DNA from: an uncultured Collinsella sp.
GTDB taxonomy: Bacteria > Actinomycetota > Coriobacteriia > Coriobacteriales > Coriobacteriaceae
Assembly (NCBI GenBank): GCA_900547655.1
Contig: URHQ01000026.1
Location: forward strand, 1-23,339
Reading direction: 5' to 3'
Length of the DNA: 23,339 nucleotides
Below, piece by piece: positions 6,207 to 13,424 of this stretch. Numbering within the stretch: position 1 is the stretch's first letter; each line of letters opens with the position of its first letter. The notes beneath the pieces are model-generated. The model did no database searches and was not told where the DNA came from. It saw only the letters and a program-made list of their open reading frames with translations. A program made the translations under genes and the position numbers.

Positions 6207-6968
6207 CTACTCGCCGCTGGACGCGACCGTCTGACCCTCGACGCCGTTAAATCCAAACAGCATGTCGAGCGTCTGAATGTACCACGGCGCGTCCTTGCCG
6301 ACTTCTTCGATCTCCTTGGCCACCTCGCTGGCTTTCTTGGCGTTCGACGACTTCTGGCTCGACGAGGCATCCGAATCGCCGTCTAGGCCCTGCACTTCAA
6401 TCCTCTTCTCGCCGGGCATCACCAGGCCCAGGTCCTCGGATGCCGCATCCTTGATGCCCTCCTCCGAGAGCAACTTGTCGACGCTTTTTTGCAGCTCATC
6501 ATTGTATTGCTGGCGAATCTCGACCTGCTTGGCCAAGATATCGCTCGAGCGCTTTGCCACATACAGGTCGCGCACGGGGAAATACAGGCTCACGAGCACC
6601 AGGGCAACGACGATGCCGATGAATAGCCCTCGCTGAGGACCGTGGGCAAAGTCGTAGATCGCCTTGACCACCGCGTTGTCGTTGGCGTAGTGCATAAAGT
6701 CCGAGCCCGAAAGACGGTTCGAGGGCCTGCTCGACCTATCGTGCGTTTGAGCCGACGAGCGCTGAGCATGCAACGAACGTGCTGGGCGCACTGGTCCATC
6801 TGTCGAAGTATTCACTTGAGCATTGGGGCGCGAGGTACTTGTCGGGCGCTGCGTGGAGCGGTCGGCGCCGGCGTAGGCGGACCCACCGAGCTGCACCGTG
6901 CGCGCACGGCGAGGCGACGGCTCACGCGAACCGGCGGAATAGTACCTGTTGTCGTAAATCTGATCCAT
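6207..6968 (-). CDS. divIC: DivIC/FtsB-family septum formation protein with long N-terminal tail
   Basis: The protein has 253 residues from the ATG at 6968, preceded by an AAGG site. The first 90 or so residues are polar, rich in Ser, Arg, Thr and Pro, and likely disordered in the cytoplasm. One membrane helix follows (about 114-131, LFIGIVVALVLVSLYFPV), then a coiled coil (about 135-168, AKRSSDILAKQVEIRQQYNDELQKSV) and the DivIC-like GLVMPGEKRI near 181-190. The C-terminus is acidic and Ser/Lys rich. DivIC/FtsB proteins join the divisome through the coiled coil with FtsL and DivIB/FtsQ. Its position between eno and ppx is the classic Gram-positive arrangement. The long polar tails vary among relatives. 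Confidence 0.88.
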   Translation of the reverse strand: MDQIYDNRYYSAGSREPSPRRARTVQLGGSAYAGADRSTQRPTSTSRPNAQVNTSTDGPVRPARSLHAQRSSAQTHDRSSRPSNRLSGSDFMHYANDNAVVKAIYDFAHGPQRGLFIGIVVALVLVSLYFPVRDLYVAKRSSDILAKQVEIRQQYNDELQKSVDKLLSEEGIKDAASEDLGLVMPGEKRIEVQGLDGDSDASSSQKSSNAKKASEVAKEIEEVGKDAPWYIQTLDMLFGFNGVEGQTVASSGE

Positions 6969-7011
6969 GTGCGCCTTGTGCGGTTGAGGTTTGTTTGCGC
7001 TAAGTATTCTA

Positions 7012-7020
7012 GTTATAGCA
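7012..7020 (-). promoter_or_regulatory. Candidate extended -10 for divIC
   Basis: Read on the minus strand this is TGCTATAAC, an extended -10 pattern, 44 bases before the divIC ATG and after the eno terminator. No clear -35 is seen, which is tolerable for an extended -10. Confidence 0.35.
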
Positions 7021-7060
7021 CGAGCGCGCGCACCGCCTTCGCCGGCCTTTGCTCGACATA

Positions 7061-7091
7061 AAAAAGGCGCTGAGCCATACGGCCCAGCGCC
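7061..7091 (-). terminator. Rho-independent terminator of eno
   Basis: On the minus strand GGCGCTGGGCC pairs with GGCTCAGCGCC around a 4-base loop, with one mismatch, followed by six T residues. It separates eno from divIC, so divIC needs its own promoter. Confidence 0.88.
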
Positions 7092-7154
7092 CAATGGCGG
7101 CCATCAGAAGTGGAGCGGAGCCGAGTCAACCCCGCCCCCGCGAGCACCGCCTGT

Positions 7155-8444
7155 TTAGCGAATGTTGTAGAACGCGGCCTTGCCGGCGTAGCGCGCACTG
7201 CCCTCGAGCTCGTCCTCGATGCGGATGAGCTGGTTGTACTTGGCGATGCGATCGCTGCGGCACGGGGCGCCCGACTTGATCTGACCGGCGTTGACGCCCA
7301 CGACCAGGTCGGCGATCGTGGAGTCCTCGGTCTCGCCGGAGCGGTGGCTCACGATGCAAGCGTAGCCCGCCTCCTTGGCGGTCTCGATGGCCTCGAGCGA
7401 CTCGGTGAGCGTGCCAATCTGGTTGACCTTGACCAGGATCGCGTTGGCGGCACCCAGCTCGATGCCCTTCTTGAGGCGCTCGGTGTTGGTGACGAACAGG
7501 TCATCGCCCACCAGCTGCACCTTGTTGCCAATGCGACGGGTGAGCTCGACCCAGCCGTCCCAGTCCTCCTCGGCCATGCCGTCCTCGATGGAGATGATGG
7601 GATAGGTGTCGACGAGCTTCTCCCAGTAATCAACCATCTGGGCACTCGTGTACTCAACGCCCTCGCCCTTGAGCTCGTACATGCCGGTCTCGGCGTTGTA
7701 GAACTCGGTCGAGGCCGGATCCATGGCGTACATGAAGTCGACGCCGGGCGTAAAGCCGGCCTTCTCCACGGCCTTGGTAATGTACTCGAACGGCTCGGCG
7801 TTGGTCTTGAGGTTGGGCGCAAAGCCGCCCTCGTCGCCCACGCCGCCGCCCAGGCCTGCCTCGTGCAGCACGCCCTTGAGGGTGTGGTAGACCTCAGCGC
7901 ACCAACGCAGGCCCTCGGCAAAGCTCGGGGCGCCCACCGGCATAATCATGAACTCCTGGAAGTCAACGTTGTTGTCGGCATGCACGCCGCCGTTGAGGAT
8001 GTTCATCATGGGCGTGGGCAGCAGGTGGGCGTTGACGCCACCCAGGTACTGATACAGCGACAGGCCCGCCGACTCGGCAGCGGCGCGGGCGACGGCCAGC
8101 GACACGCCCAGGATGGCGTTGGCGCCGAGCTTGGTCTTGTTGGGGGTACCGTCGGCGGCAATCAGTGCGGCATCGACGGCGCGCTGATCGAAGGCATCGA
8201 GGCCCACGACGGCGTTGGCGCACTCGTTGTTGACGTGCTCGACGGCCTGCGAGACGCCCTTGCCCAGGTAGCGACCCTTGTCGCCGTCGCGCAGCTCGCA
8301 TGCCTCAAAGGCGCCGGTCGAAGCGCCCGAAGGCACCATCGCGCGACCGAAGCTGCCGTCCTCGAGCACGACCTCGACCTCGACGGTAGGGTTGCCGCGG
8401 CTGTCGAGCACTTCACGACCGTAGACGTCCAAAATGTCACTCAT
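7155..8444 (-). CDS. eno: Enolase (phosphopyruvate hydratase)
   Basis: The protein has 429 residues, full family length. It interconverts 2-phosphoglycerate and phosphoenolpyruvate in glycolysis, as a Mg-dependent cytoplasmic enzyme. Recognisable segments are REVLDSRGNPTVEV at the N-terminus, SGASTGAFEA, the GDEGGFAPNL loop with a catalytic Glu, the metal-ligand segments SIEDGMAEEDWDGW and LVGDDLFVTN, the catalytic Lys in LVKVNQIGTLTE, and SHRSGETEDSTIADL. AGAGGGAG precedes the ATG at 8444. The leader contains a GCGCCA/TGGCGC palindrome at 8496-8510. The neighbours divIC and ppx downstream and mazG upstream are standard for actinobacteria, apart from the inserted ATPase. Confidence 0.98.
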   Translation of the reverse strand: MSDILDVYGREVLDSRGNPTVEVEVVLEDGSFGRAMVPSGASTGAFEACELRDGDKGRYLGKGVSQAVEHVNNECANAVVGLDAFDQRAVDAALIAADGTPNKTKLGANAILGVSLAVARAAAESAGLSLYQYLGGVNAHLLPTPMMNILNGGVHADNNVDFQEFMIMPVGAPSFAEGLRWCAEVYHTLKGVLHEAGLGGGVGDEGGFAPNLKTNAEPFEYITKAVEKAGFTPGVDFMYAMDPASTEFYNAETGMYELKGEGVEYTSAQMVDYWEKLVDTYPIISIEDGMAEEDWDGWVELTRRIGNKVQLVGDDLFVTNTERLKKGIELGAANAILVKVNQIGTLTESLEAIETAKEAGYACIVSHRSGETEDSTIADLVVGVNAGQIKSGAPCRSDRIAKYNQLIRIEDELEGSARYAGKAAFYNIR

Positions 8445-8495
8445 GTTGTCTCCCTCTCACTTGGAAACGGGTTGAATGCTTGGCGACACGGCATT

Positions 8496-8551
8496 GCGCC
8501 AATGTGGCGCTTTGGTTTGCAAGTTAGCCTTGTCGCACTTTTTGCATTATG
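8496..8551 (-). promoter_or_regulatory. Candidate eno promoter and leader palindrome
   Basis: On the minus strand a CATAAT (8551-8546) is a plausible -10 for eno. Downstream of it lies the 15-bp palindrome GCGCCA-N3-TGGCGC (8496-8510), in the leader 52 bases before the ATG. A direct repeat AAGTTAGCC sits at 8521 and 8556 on the + strand. No firm -35 is seen. The remaining stretch to 8722 holds nothing I can name apart from a short open frame described in the findings. Confidence 0.3.
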
Positions 8552-8722
8552 CCCTAAGTTAGCCAATGGATACATATGAATTGGAGAAATCATTCTTTAG
8601 GGCCCTTGTTTTTACACCAGGCATTCATCTCTAGAGGTCCTCTCCATTAAAATCTCCAATCCGCATTCCGTTTTTACCCGACTTGCGAATGTAAGAGCCG
8701 ATAATGTGCTTCGCATCGTGCA

Positions 8723-8807
8723 AAGTTCTGGATATCGTGCAAATCTAAGGGTCTGAAGTTCTGGATATCGTGCATAATCAGGTTATAAAAGTTCTGGATA
8801 TCGTGCA
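8723..8807. repeat. Three-unit array, 33-bp period, upstream of ATPase 2
   Basis: The 19-bp core AAGTTCTGGATATCGTGCA is identical at 8723-8741, 8756-8774 and 8789-8807, exactly 33 bp apart, with different 14-bp spacers. A partial ATCGTGCA lies at 8715-8722. The core contains the palindrome GATATC. The last unit ends 10 bp before the ATPase ATG, so it covers the region around the ribosome-binding site. A TATAAA at 8784-8789 overlaps the third unit and could be a -10. Confidence 0.93.
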
Positions 8808-8817
8808 CGAGGTAGCC

Positions 8818-10185
8818 ATGCTTAAACGAAAAGCCTATGACACACTACTAAAATGGAAGCATGAAAGCGCTGGTAAAACAGCACTTCTTATTGAAGGAGC
8901 CCGCCGCGTCGGCAAGAGCACGCTTGCCCGCACGTTTGGAGAAACCGAATACAAGTCCTGCCTTGTCATTGATTTCTTTCAAGCACCTGCCGAAGTTAAG
9001 CAATATTTTGAGGACTATCGCACTGACTTCGACTCACTCTTCCTCTATCTCTCGGTTTTCTATAACGTCAAACTCTATGAACACGAGACGCTTATCGTCT
9101 TTGACGAGGTCCAGATGTACCCGCAAGCACGCGGACTCATCAAGTATCTCGTTGCAGACGGACGTTACGACTACATCGAAACTGGATCCCTGCTCAGCAT
9201 CAAGCAGAACATTAAAGATATCGTCATCCCGTCCGAGGAAGAGTCTTTGGAACTTGAGCCCCTCGACTTTGAGGAGTTCCTCTGGGGCATGGACGAAAAG
9301 GGGCTGGCCGATCTCATTCGCATGAGCTTTAGCAAAATGAAGCCGCTCCCCGATGCCCTACATCGCAGAGCGCTCTCCCTTATGCGCGAATACATGCTCG
9401 TAGGCGGCATGCCTGAGCCGGTATCCATCTATGTTGAACAGCGCGCTTTTGCGCCCGTCGACGCATCGAAACGCCGAATCGTCCAGCTCTATCGCAACGA
9501 TATCTCTCGTTTTGCAACCGGTTACGAATTCAAAGTCGTCTCCGTACTCGATGGCATCCCGGGTCAACTCTCTAGGCACGAAAAGCGATTCAAGCTTTCC
9601 TCACTTGATAAAAACGCGCGCATGCGCACCTACGAAGAAGCCTTCTTTTGGCTGGCAGACGCGCGAATTGCCAATATCTGCTATGCCGCAAGCGAGCCGA
9701 GCGTGGGCCTTTCACTCAGCATGGAGCAAACAGCACTCAAGTGCTACATGGCAGACACCGGCCTGCTTGTAACGCTTGCCTTCTCTGACAACAACGATAC
9801 CGATGAAGACGTTTACAGGGCCGTGCTTCGCGGCGACATCGGATTGAACGAAGGAATGCTTACCGAAAACTACGTTGCCCAATCTCTAAAGGCCAATGGA
9901 CACAGGCTCTTCTTTTATTCCCAAAGCGGAAAGAAGGAGGGGGAGGAGCGCATGGAAATCGACTTCCTCGTTACCCGACCCTATGTCAATGCCGCCGGAA
10001 AGCCGCGCATCAGCCCCATCGAAGTTAAGTCGCCACGCAGATACGGAACCATCTCCCTCGACCGATTCCGCGCGCGCTTTAACAAGAAAATTGGGACGGC
10101 TTACGTGTTGCACCCTAAACAACTCGAGTGGGATGCCGAAGCGCGGCTGGCACATCTTCCGTTGTATATGGCTTTTTGCTTGTAG
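8818..10185 (+). CDS. AAA ATPase with DUF4143 and nuclease-like C-terminus (ATPase 2)
   Basis: The protein has 455 residues. The ATG at 8818 is chosen because GAGG lies five bases upstream and the protein then starts like ATPase 1 (MLKRKAYDTLLKWK); an upstream ATG at 8770 lies inside the repeat array. It shows Walker A GARRVGKST (27-35, Lys33), Walker B LIVFDEVQ (92-99), ETGSLLSI (121-128) and YMLVGGMPEPV (192-202). Near the C-terminus are Glu350, Asp382 and IEVK (Glu402, Lys404), a PD-(D/E)xK-like set. It is only a distant paralogue of ATPase 1. Sampled GC is low (26 of 60 at 9001-9060, against 39 of 60 in hisD at 19261-19320). It sits on the opposite strand, splitting mazG from eno, and looks acquired. 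Confidence 0.9.
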   Translation: MLKRKAYDTLLKWKHESAGKTALLIEGARRVGKSTLARTFGETEYKSCLVIDFFQAPAEVKQYFEDYRTDFDSLFLYLSVFYNVKLYEHETLIVFDEVQMYPQARGLIKYLVADGRYDYIETGSLLSIKQNIKDIVIPSEEESLELEPLDFEEFLWGMDEKGLADLIRMSFSKMKPLPDALHRRALSLMREYMLVGGMPEPVSIYVEQRAFAPVDASKRRIVQLYRNDISRFATGYEFKVVSVLDGIPGQLSRHEKRFKLSSLDKNARMRTYEEAFFWLADARIANICYAASEPSVGLSLSMEQTALKCYMADTGLLVTLAFSDNNDTDEDVYRAVLRGDIGLNEGMLTENYVAQSLKANGHRLFFYSQSGKKEGEERMEIDFLVTRPYVNAAGKPRISPIEVKSPRRYGTISLDRFRARFNKKIGTAYVLHPKQLEWDAEARLAHLPLYMAFCL

Positions 10186-10224
10186 AGACCTCTCTGCGAA
10201 TGGATGCCGTGAGAGACGCAGGTC

Positions 10225-11085
10225 TCACTCGCTTGCTTTCGCTTGGTCCCACAGGTCGTTGAGTTGAGCGGTTGAGCAGGCGGCGAGGTCATCGCCCGCC
10301 TCGCGCGCAGCAGCCTCCATCGCAGCCCAGCGACGGCGGAACTTGGCCGTGCTCGCGCGTAGAGCGCTCTCGGCGTCGATGCCCTCCTTGCGCGCAACGT
10401 TGACCAGGGCAAAGAGCAGGTCGCCAAACTCCATCTCGCGCTCGGGCGAGCCGGGCTCCTCGGCCTCAAACTCGGCACGCTCCTCGGCGACCTCGTCCCA
10501 CACATCCTGGACCGTCTCCCACTCAAAGCCCACGGCAGCCGCCTTGCGCGACACCTTCTGGGCCTGCATCAGCGCCGGCAGATGCGTGGGCACACCGTCG
10601 AGCAGGCCCTCGGGCGCAGCCTCGCCTGCCGCCACGGCCTTGTCCTTGGCGACCTTCTCGGCAAGCTTGACCTCGTCCCAAATCTTGAGTACCTCGTCGG
10701 AGCTGTCGGCATCCACATCGCCAAACACGTGCGGATGACGGCGAATGAGCTTGGCGTCGATATCGTGCGCCACATCGGCCAGCGTAAACTCGCCGGCGTC
10801 CGCCGCAATCTGCGCATGCAGCACGACCTGCATGAGCACGTCGCCCAGCTCCTCGCGCAGATGCGCCACGTCGTCCGCCTCGATGCAATCGAGCGCCTCG
10901 TAGGCTTCCTCGATCATGTTCTTGCCGATGCTCTGATGCGTCTGTTCGCGGTCCCATGGGCAGCCATCGGGCTGACGCAGACGCCAGATGGTCTGCACCA
11001 GATGCTGCAGCTCGGCCGACGCGTCGACCAGCGTGGATAGGTCGCGCGAGCCCCCGGCATTTTGCTGAGCCATGTGCTGCGCCAT
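10225..11085 (-). CDS. mazG: Nucleoside triphosphate pyrophosphohydrolase MazG
   Basis: The protein has 286 residues. The ATG at 11085 is preceded by GGAGGAGGAAT and lies 2 bp after the upstream stop codon. It has two MazG domains, as in E. coli. The first has CPWDREQTHQS followed by EEAYEAL (Glu59, Glu60, Glu63) and EELGDVL (Glu79, Asp82), the metal-binding EExxE...ExxD set. The second has EERAEFE...EFGDLLFALVN. It hydrolyses NTPs or dNTPs to monophosphates and pyrophosphate, as housekeeping or during starvation in other bacteria. It is the last gene of a unit with the phosphoesterase. In many actinobacteria it directly neighbours eno; here ATPase 2 and its repeats lie between. Confidence 0.95.
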   Translation of the reverse strand: MAQHMAQQNAGGSRDLSTLVDASAELQHLVQTIWRLRQPDGCPWDREQTHQSIGKNMIEEAYEALDCIEADDVAHLREELGDVLMQVVLHAQIAADAGEFTLADVAHDIDAKLIRRHPHVFGDVDADSSDEVLKIWDEVKLAEKVAKDKAVAAGEAAPEGLLDGVPTHLPALMQAQKVSRKAAAVGFEWETVQDVWDEVAEERAEFEAEEPGSPEREMEFGDLLFALVNVARKEGIDAESALRASTAKFRRRWAAMEAAAREAGDDLAACSTAQLNDLWDQAKASE

Positions 11086-11087
11086 GG

Positions 11088-11636
11088 TTATTCCTCCTCC
11101 ATGACCACGTGACGGAACGCGCCGCCCTCGTAGATGCCGTAGCTGTGCGTACCGTCCTTGGGAATGCTCACGCTGCCGGGGTTGAAGAGCCACAGGCCCG
11201 GGTGCGCGGCGCTCTCCTCGTTAACCTTGATGTGCGTGTGGCCGTAGACGAGCGCGGAGCCCTCGGGCAGCGCGGGCGCGTGGTCGACGCTGTTGTGCAT
11301 GCCGGCGCCAAAGACGTGGCCGTGTGTCAGGAACAGCTCGCGGCCGGCCTCGTCGAACAGCGTGGCGTAGTCGGCCATGACGGGGAAGTCGAGGACCATC
11401 TGGTCGACCTCGGCGTCGCAGTTACCGCGCACCGCGATGATGCGGTCGGCCAGGGCGTTGAGCAGCGGAATCACGCGCTTGGGGGCGTAGTCGCGCGGCA
11501 GGTCGTTGCGCGGGCCGTGGTAGAGCAGGTCGCCCAGCAGCACGATGCGGTCGGGCTGCTCGGATTCGATGGCGGAGCAGAGGCGCTCGGTCCAGTATGC
11601 CGAGCCGTGGATATCGGAGGCGATGAGGTATTTCAT
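11088..11636 (-). CDS. yfcE: YfcE-like metallophosphoesterase
   Basis: The protein has 182 residues, matching E. coli YfcE in length. The calcineurin-like metal sites are complete: SDIHG (Asp8, His10), GDLLYHGPRN, GNCD, LTHGH and YGHTHI, then NPGSVSIPKDG. YfcE-type enzymes are Mn-dependent phosphodiesterases active on artificial substrates, and the natural substrate is unknown. GAAAGGA precedes the ATG. It ends 2 bp before mazG starts, so the two are almost certainly co-translated. Confidence 0.93.
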   Translation of the reverse strand: MKYLIASDIHGSAYWTERLCSAIESEQPDRIVLLGDLLYHGPRNDLPRDYAPKRVIPLLNALADRIIAVRGNCDAEVDQMVLDFPVMADYATLFDEAGRELFLTHGHVFGAGMHNSVDHAPALPEGSALVYGHTHIKVNEESAAHPGLWLFNPGSVSIPKDGTHSYGIYEGGAFRHVVMEEE

Positions 11637-11706
11637 GGTGGTCCTTTCGGGTGGGGTTGATGGGGCTGAATACGGGGTCCGGCGGATGTGGGGCCCATCT
11701 ACCGTG

Positions 11707-12192
11707 TTACTCGAATCGCAGCGCCACGCTCTGGGCCGCCTGCATCACGCGCTGGAGCGGCACATTGTGCTCACGGGCAAGACGGGCGCAATCCTCGTAC
11801 TCAGGAGCCGCGCGCTCGCTGCCGTCGGGCAGGGTGGCTACTTTGACGGCCACCTCTCCCCAAGGCGTCGCCACCTGCTCAAAGCGGCGTGGCAGGCAGA
11901 CGCGTTCCATCACCTGGCGTCGGATACCGTTGGTCGTGGTTTCCAAAAAGATGATTGTCTGCAGACGGTCAATGTCCTCGCGGGCGCAGATTACCTGCAG
12001 CTGCCAGCCGGGACGGCCCTTCTTGCAGTAAAGGGGCAGCCAGTGCGCCTCGCGCGCGCCTGCCTCGCGCAGGCGGTCGGCGGCATAGGCGAGTACCTCG
12101 GGCGACGCATCGTCGATGTCGCACTCCAGCTTGACGATGGTTTCGGGCGCATCGGTCTCGCGGGACAGCGGAGATGTGCTATCGCATTGCAT
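11707..12192 (-). CDS. Stand-alone LarC C-terminal-domain protein (nickel-pincer cofactor, DUF111)
   Basis: The protein has 161 residues from the ATG at 12192 (AAAGGATCC upstream, somewhat distant). The sequence IVKLECDIDDASPEVLAYAADRL, GAREAHWLPLYCKKGRPGWQLQVIC, IFLETTTNGIRRQVMERVCLPR and RAAPEYEDCARLA matches the second half of LarC, the CTP-dependent cyclometallase that inserts nickel into the lactate racemase cofactor. A full LarC is about 400 residues, and the N-terminal half is missing here: upstream lies only a palindrome and a divergent gene. In Lactiplantibacillus, larC1 and larC2 are joined by a ribosomal frameshift, but no larC1 is present to join. It may work with a LarC1 encoded elsewhere, or on another cofactor. 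It probably shares a transcript with the phosphoesterase 70 bp downstream. Confidence 0.82.
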   Translation of the reverse strand: MQCDSTSPLSRETDAPETIVKLECDIDDASPEVLAYAADRLREAGAREAHWLPLYCKKGRPGWQLQVICAREDIDRLQTIIFLETTTNGIRRQVMERVCLPRRFEQVATPWGEVAVKVATLPDGSERAAPEYEDCARLAREHNVPLQRVMQAAQSVALRFE

Positions 12193-12298
12193 ACGGTCTG
12201 GATCCTTTCCGCACGGGCTCGTTTTATTCACCCAAACGCTAGCACATCGGACGTGGCACAGGCGTGACTTTCGTCCATCGCCGCCCTCGCCCCTATCC

Positions 12299-12363
12299 AA
12301 ACGTGTACGTCAGCCTCCAAACATGTCACTTTTTGTCGGTTTTGGAGGCTGACGTACATGTTT
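12299..12363. repeat. Long palindrome with 23-bp arms, family B
   Basis: Arms 12299-12321 and 12341-12363 (core TACGTCAGCCTCCAAA) match at 22 of 23 positions around a 19-base loop. The one difference would be a G-U pair in + strand RNA. It lies between the divergent larC-like and PHP genes. No other feature stands out in 12193-12499 except the AAAGGAG site before 12500. Confidence 0.85.
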
Positions 12364-12499
12364 TGACGCGGGGCCGATGCCGCGTGGCGACCCTCGCACG
12401 CAACCCACCTTTCCAGTCGATTTCGGCCGCAGCGCGCTCGTCGCATCGGGGGCCGCGCCATTACAATGGAGCGGATTCACCAAATGCAAAGGAGTCGCC

Positions 12500-13411
12500 A
12501 TGCCCGCATGCCCGCTGGTCGATTGCCACACCCATACCTCGTTTTCGGACGGCCATGCCACGTTTGAGGACAACGTTCGCGCCGCCGCGGCGGCCGGATG
12601 CCGTGTCATGGTCTCGACCGACCACCTCACCCTGCCTGCCAGCATGGATGCTAACTGCGAGGTGCAGGTCGTCGAGGGCGACTTGCCAGCACATCGTCTG
12701 GCCTTTGAGGACGCCCGCAAGCTCGCCGCGCAGATTGCGCCGGAGCTCGCCTTTATCTACGGTTTTGAGTGCGATTGGTACGAAGGTTGCGAGCCTTTGG
12801 TTGAGCGCTGGTCCGCGGGTGCCATTGTGCGCTTGGGCAGCGTGCACTGGATTGGCGACCCGGGCGATATTGCGGCAGGCGCTGCGGGCACGGCAGAGAC
12901 AGAGGACGTCGCGCGCCCCGATACGCCCGATTCCCTTTGCGGCTGGATCGACGACGATACCAACCTGCACGTTTGGGAAAACTTAGGCGTGCGCGGTGTG
13001 TGGGAGCGCTACGTCGACGACTGGTGCCGTGCTTGCGAAAGCTCACTCAACTTTGACGTGATGGCCCATCCCGACCTGGTCATGCGCTTTTCGAAGGAAG
13101 GCTTTGCGCCCGATTTTGACCCCGCGCCGTTTTGGGAGCAGATGGCCGAATGCGCCCACGATACGGGTCGCCGCGTTGAGGTCTCGACCGCCGCACCGCG
13201 CAAGGGCCTCGACGACTACTATCCCGCGACCGGGCTGTTGCGTTGCTTCGCCCACGCCGAGGTGCCGATTACTTTTGGCTCGGACGCACACCGAGCCTGC
13301 GACATCTGCTGGAACATCCGCGAGGCTCAGGCCCATGCCTACGACTGCGGTTATCGAACCTTCGACATCCCCCACCCCACCGGCGAATGGGAGTCCACGC
13401 CCCTCGCCTAG
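12500..13411 (+). CDS. PHP-family histidinol-phosphatase (HisJ/HisK type)
   Basis: The protein has 303 residues. The ATG at 12500 is preceded by AAAGGAG; an upstream open stretch overlaps the palindrome region. The PHP metal-binding motifs are DCHTHTSFSDGH (His10, His12), STDH (Asp41, His42), GFECDW (Glu90), SVHW (His116), AHPDL (His190), RVEVSTA (Glu227) and TFGSDAH (Asp262, His264). This order and length fit HolPases of the B. subtilis HisJ / L. lactis HisK type, which release phosphate from histidinol phosphate before HisD. The his operon next door has a HisB with only the dehydratase, so a separate phosphatase is required and this gene supplies it. It is transcribed towards hisE. Other PHP phosphoesterase substrates cannot be excluded. 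Confidence 0.85.
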   Translation: MPACPLVDCHTHTSFSDGHATFEDNVRAAAAAGCRVMVSTDHLTLPASMDANCEVQVVEGDLPAHRLAFEDARKLAAQIAPELAFIYGFECDWYEGCEPLVERWSAGAIVRLGSVHWIGDPGDIAAGAAGTAETEDVARPDTPDSLCGWIDDDTNLHVWENLGVRGVWERYVDDWCRACESSLNFDVMAHPDLVMRFSKEGFAPDFDPAPFWEQMAECAHDTGRRVEVSTAAPRKGLDDYYPATGLLRCFAHAEVPITFGSDAHRACDICWNIREAQAHAYDCGYRTFDIPHPTGEWESTPLA

Positions 13412-13424
13412 ACATCCCTTCATG

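Noticed and set aside
7110..8579. A 489-codon open frame on the + strand opposite eno
   Set aside because: It mirrors enolase, whose sequence is unmistakable on the minus strand; the mirror frame has no recognisable motif.
8723..8807. CRISPR array
   Set aside because: Repeats of 19 bp with 14-bp spacers, three units only, no cas genes and a direct junction with a gene start. Spacers are too short for any known CRISPR type.
8770..8817. Upstream ATG at 8770 as the ATPase 2 start
   Set aside because: It would encode the array itself (VLDIVH repeated), has no ribosome-binding site, and the ATG at 8818 has GAGG at proper spacing and matches the start of ATPase 1.
10185..10226. Inverted repeat GAGACC...GGTCTC as the right end of a mobile element carrying ATPase 2
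   Set aside because: The perfect part is about 7 bp, and the only partner on the left side of the module (AGAGGTC near 8633) is too short to be convincing as a terminal repeat.
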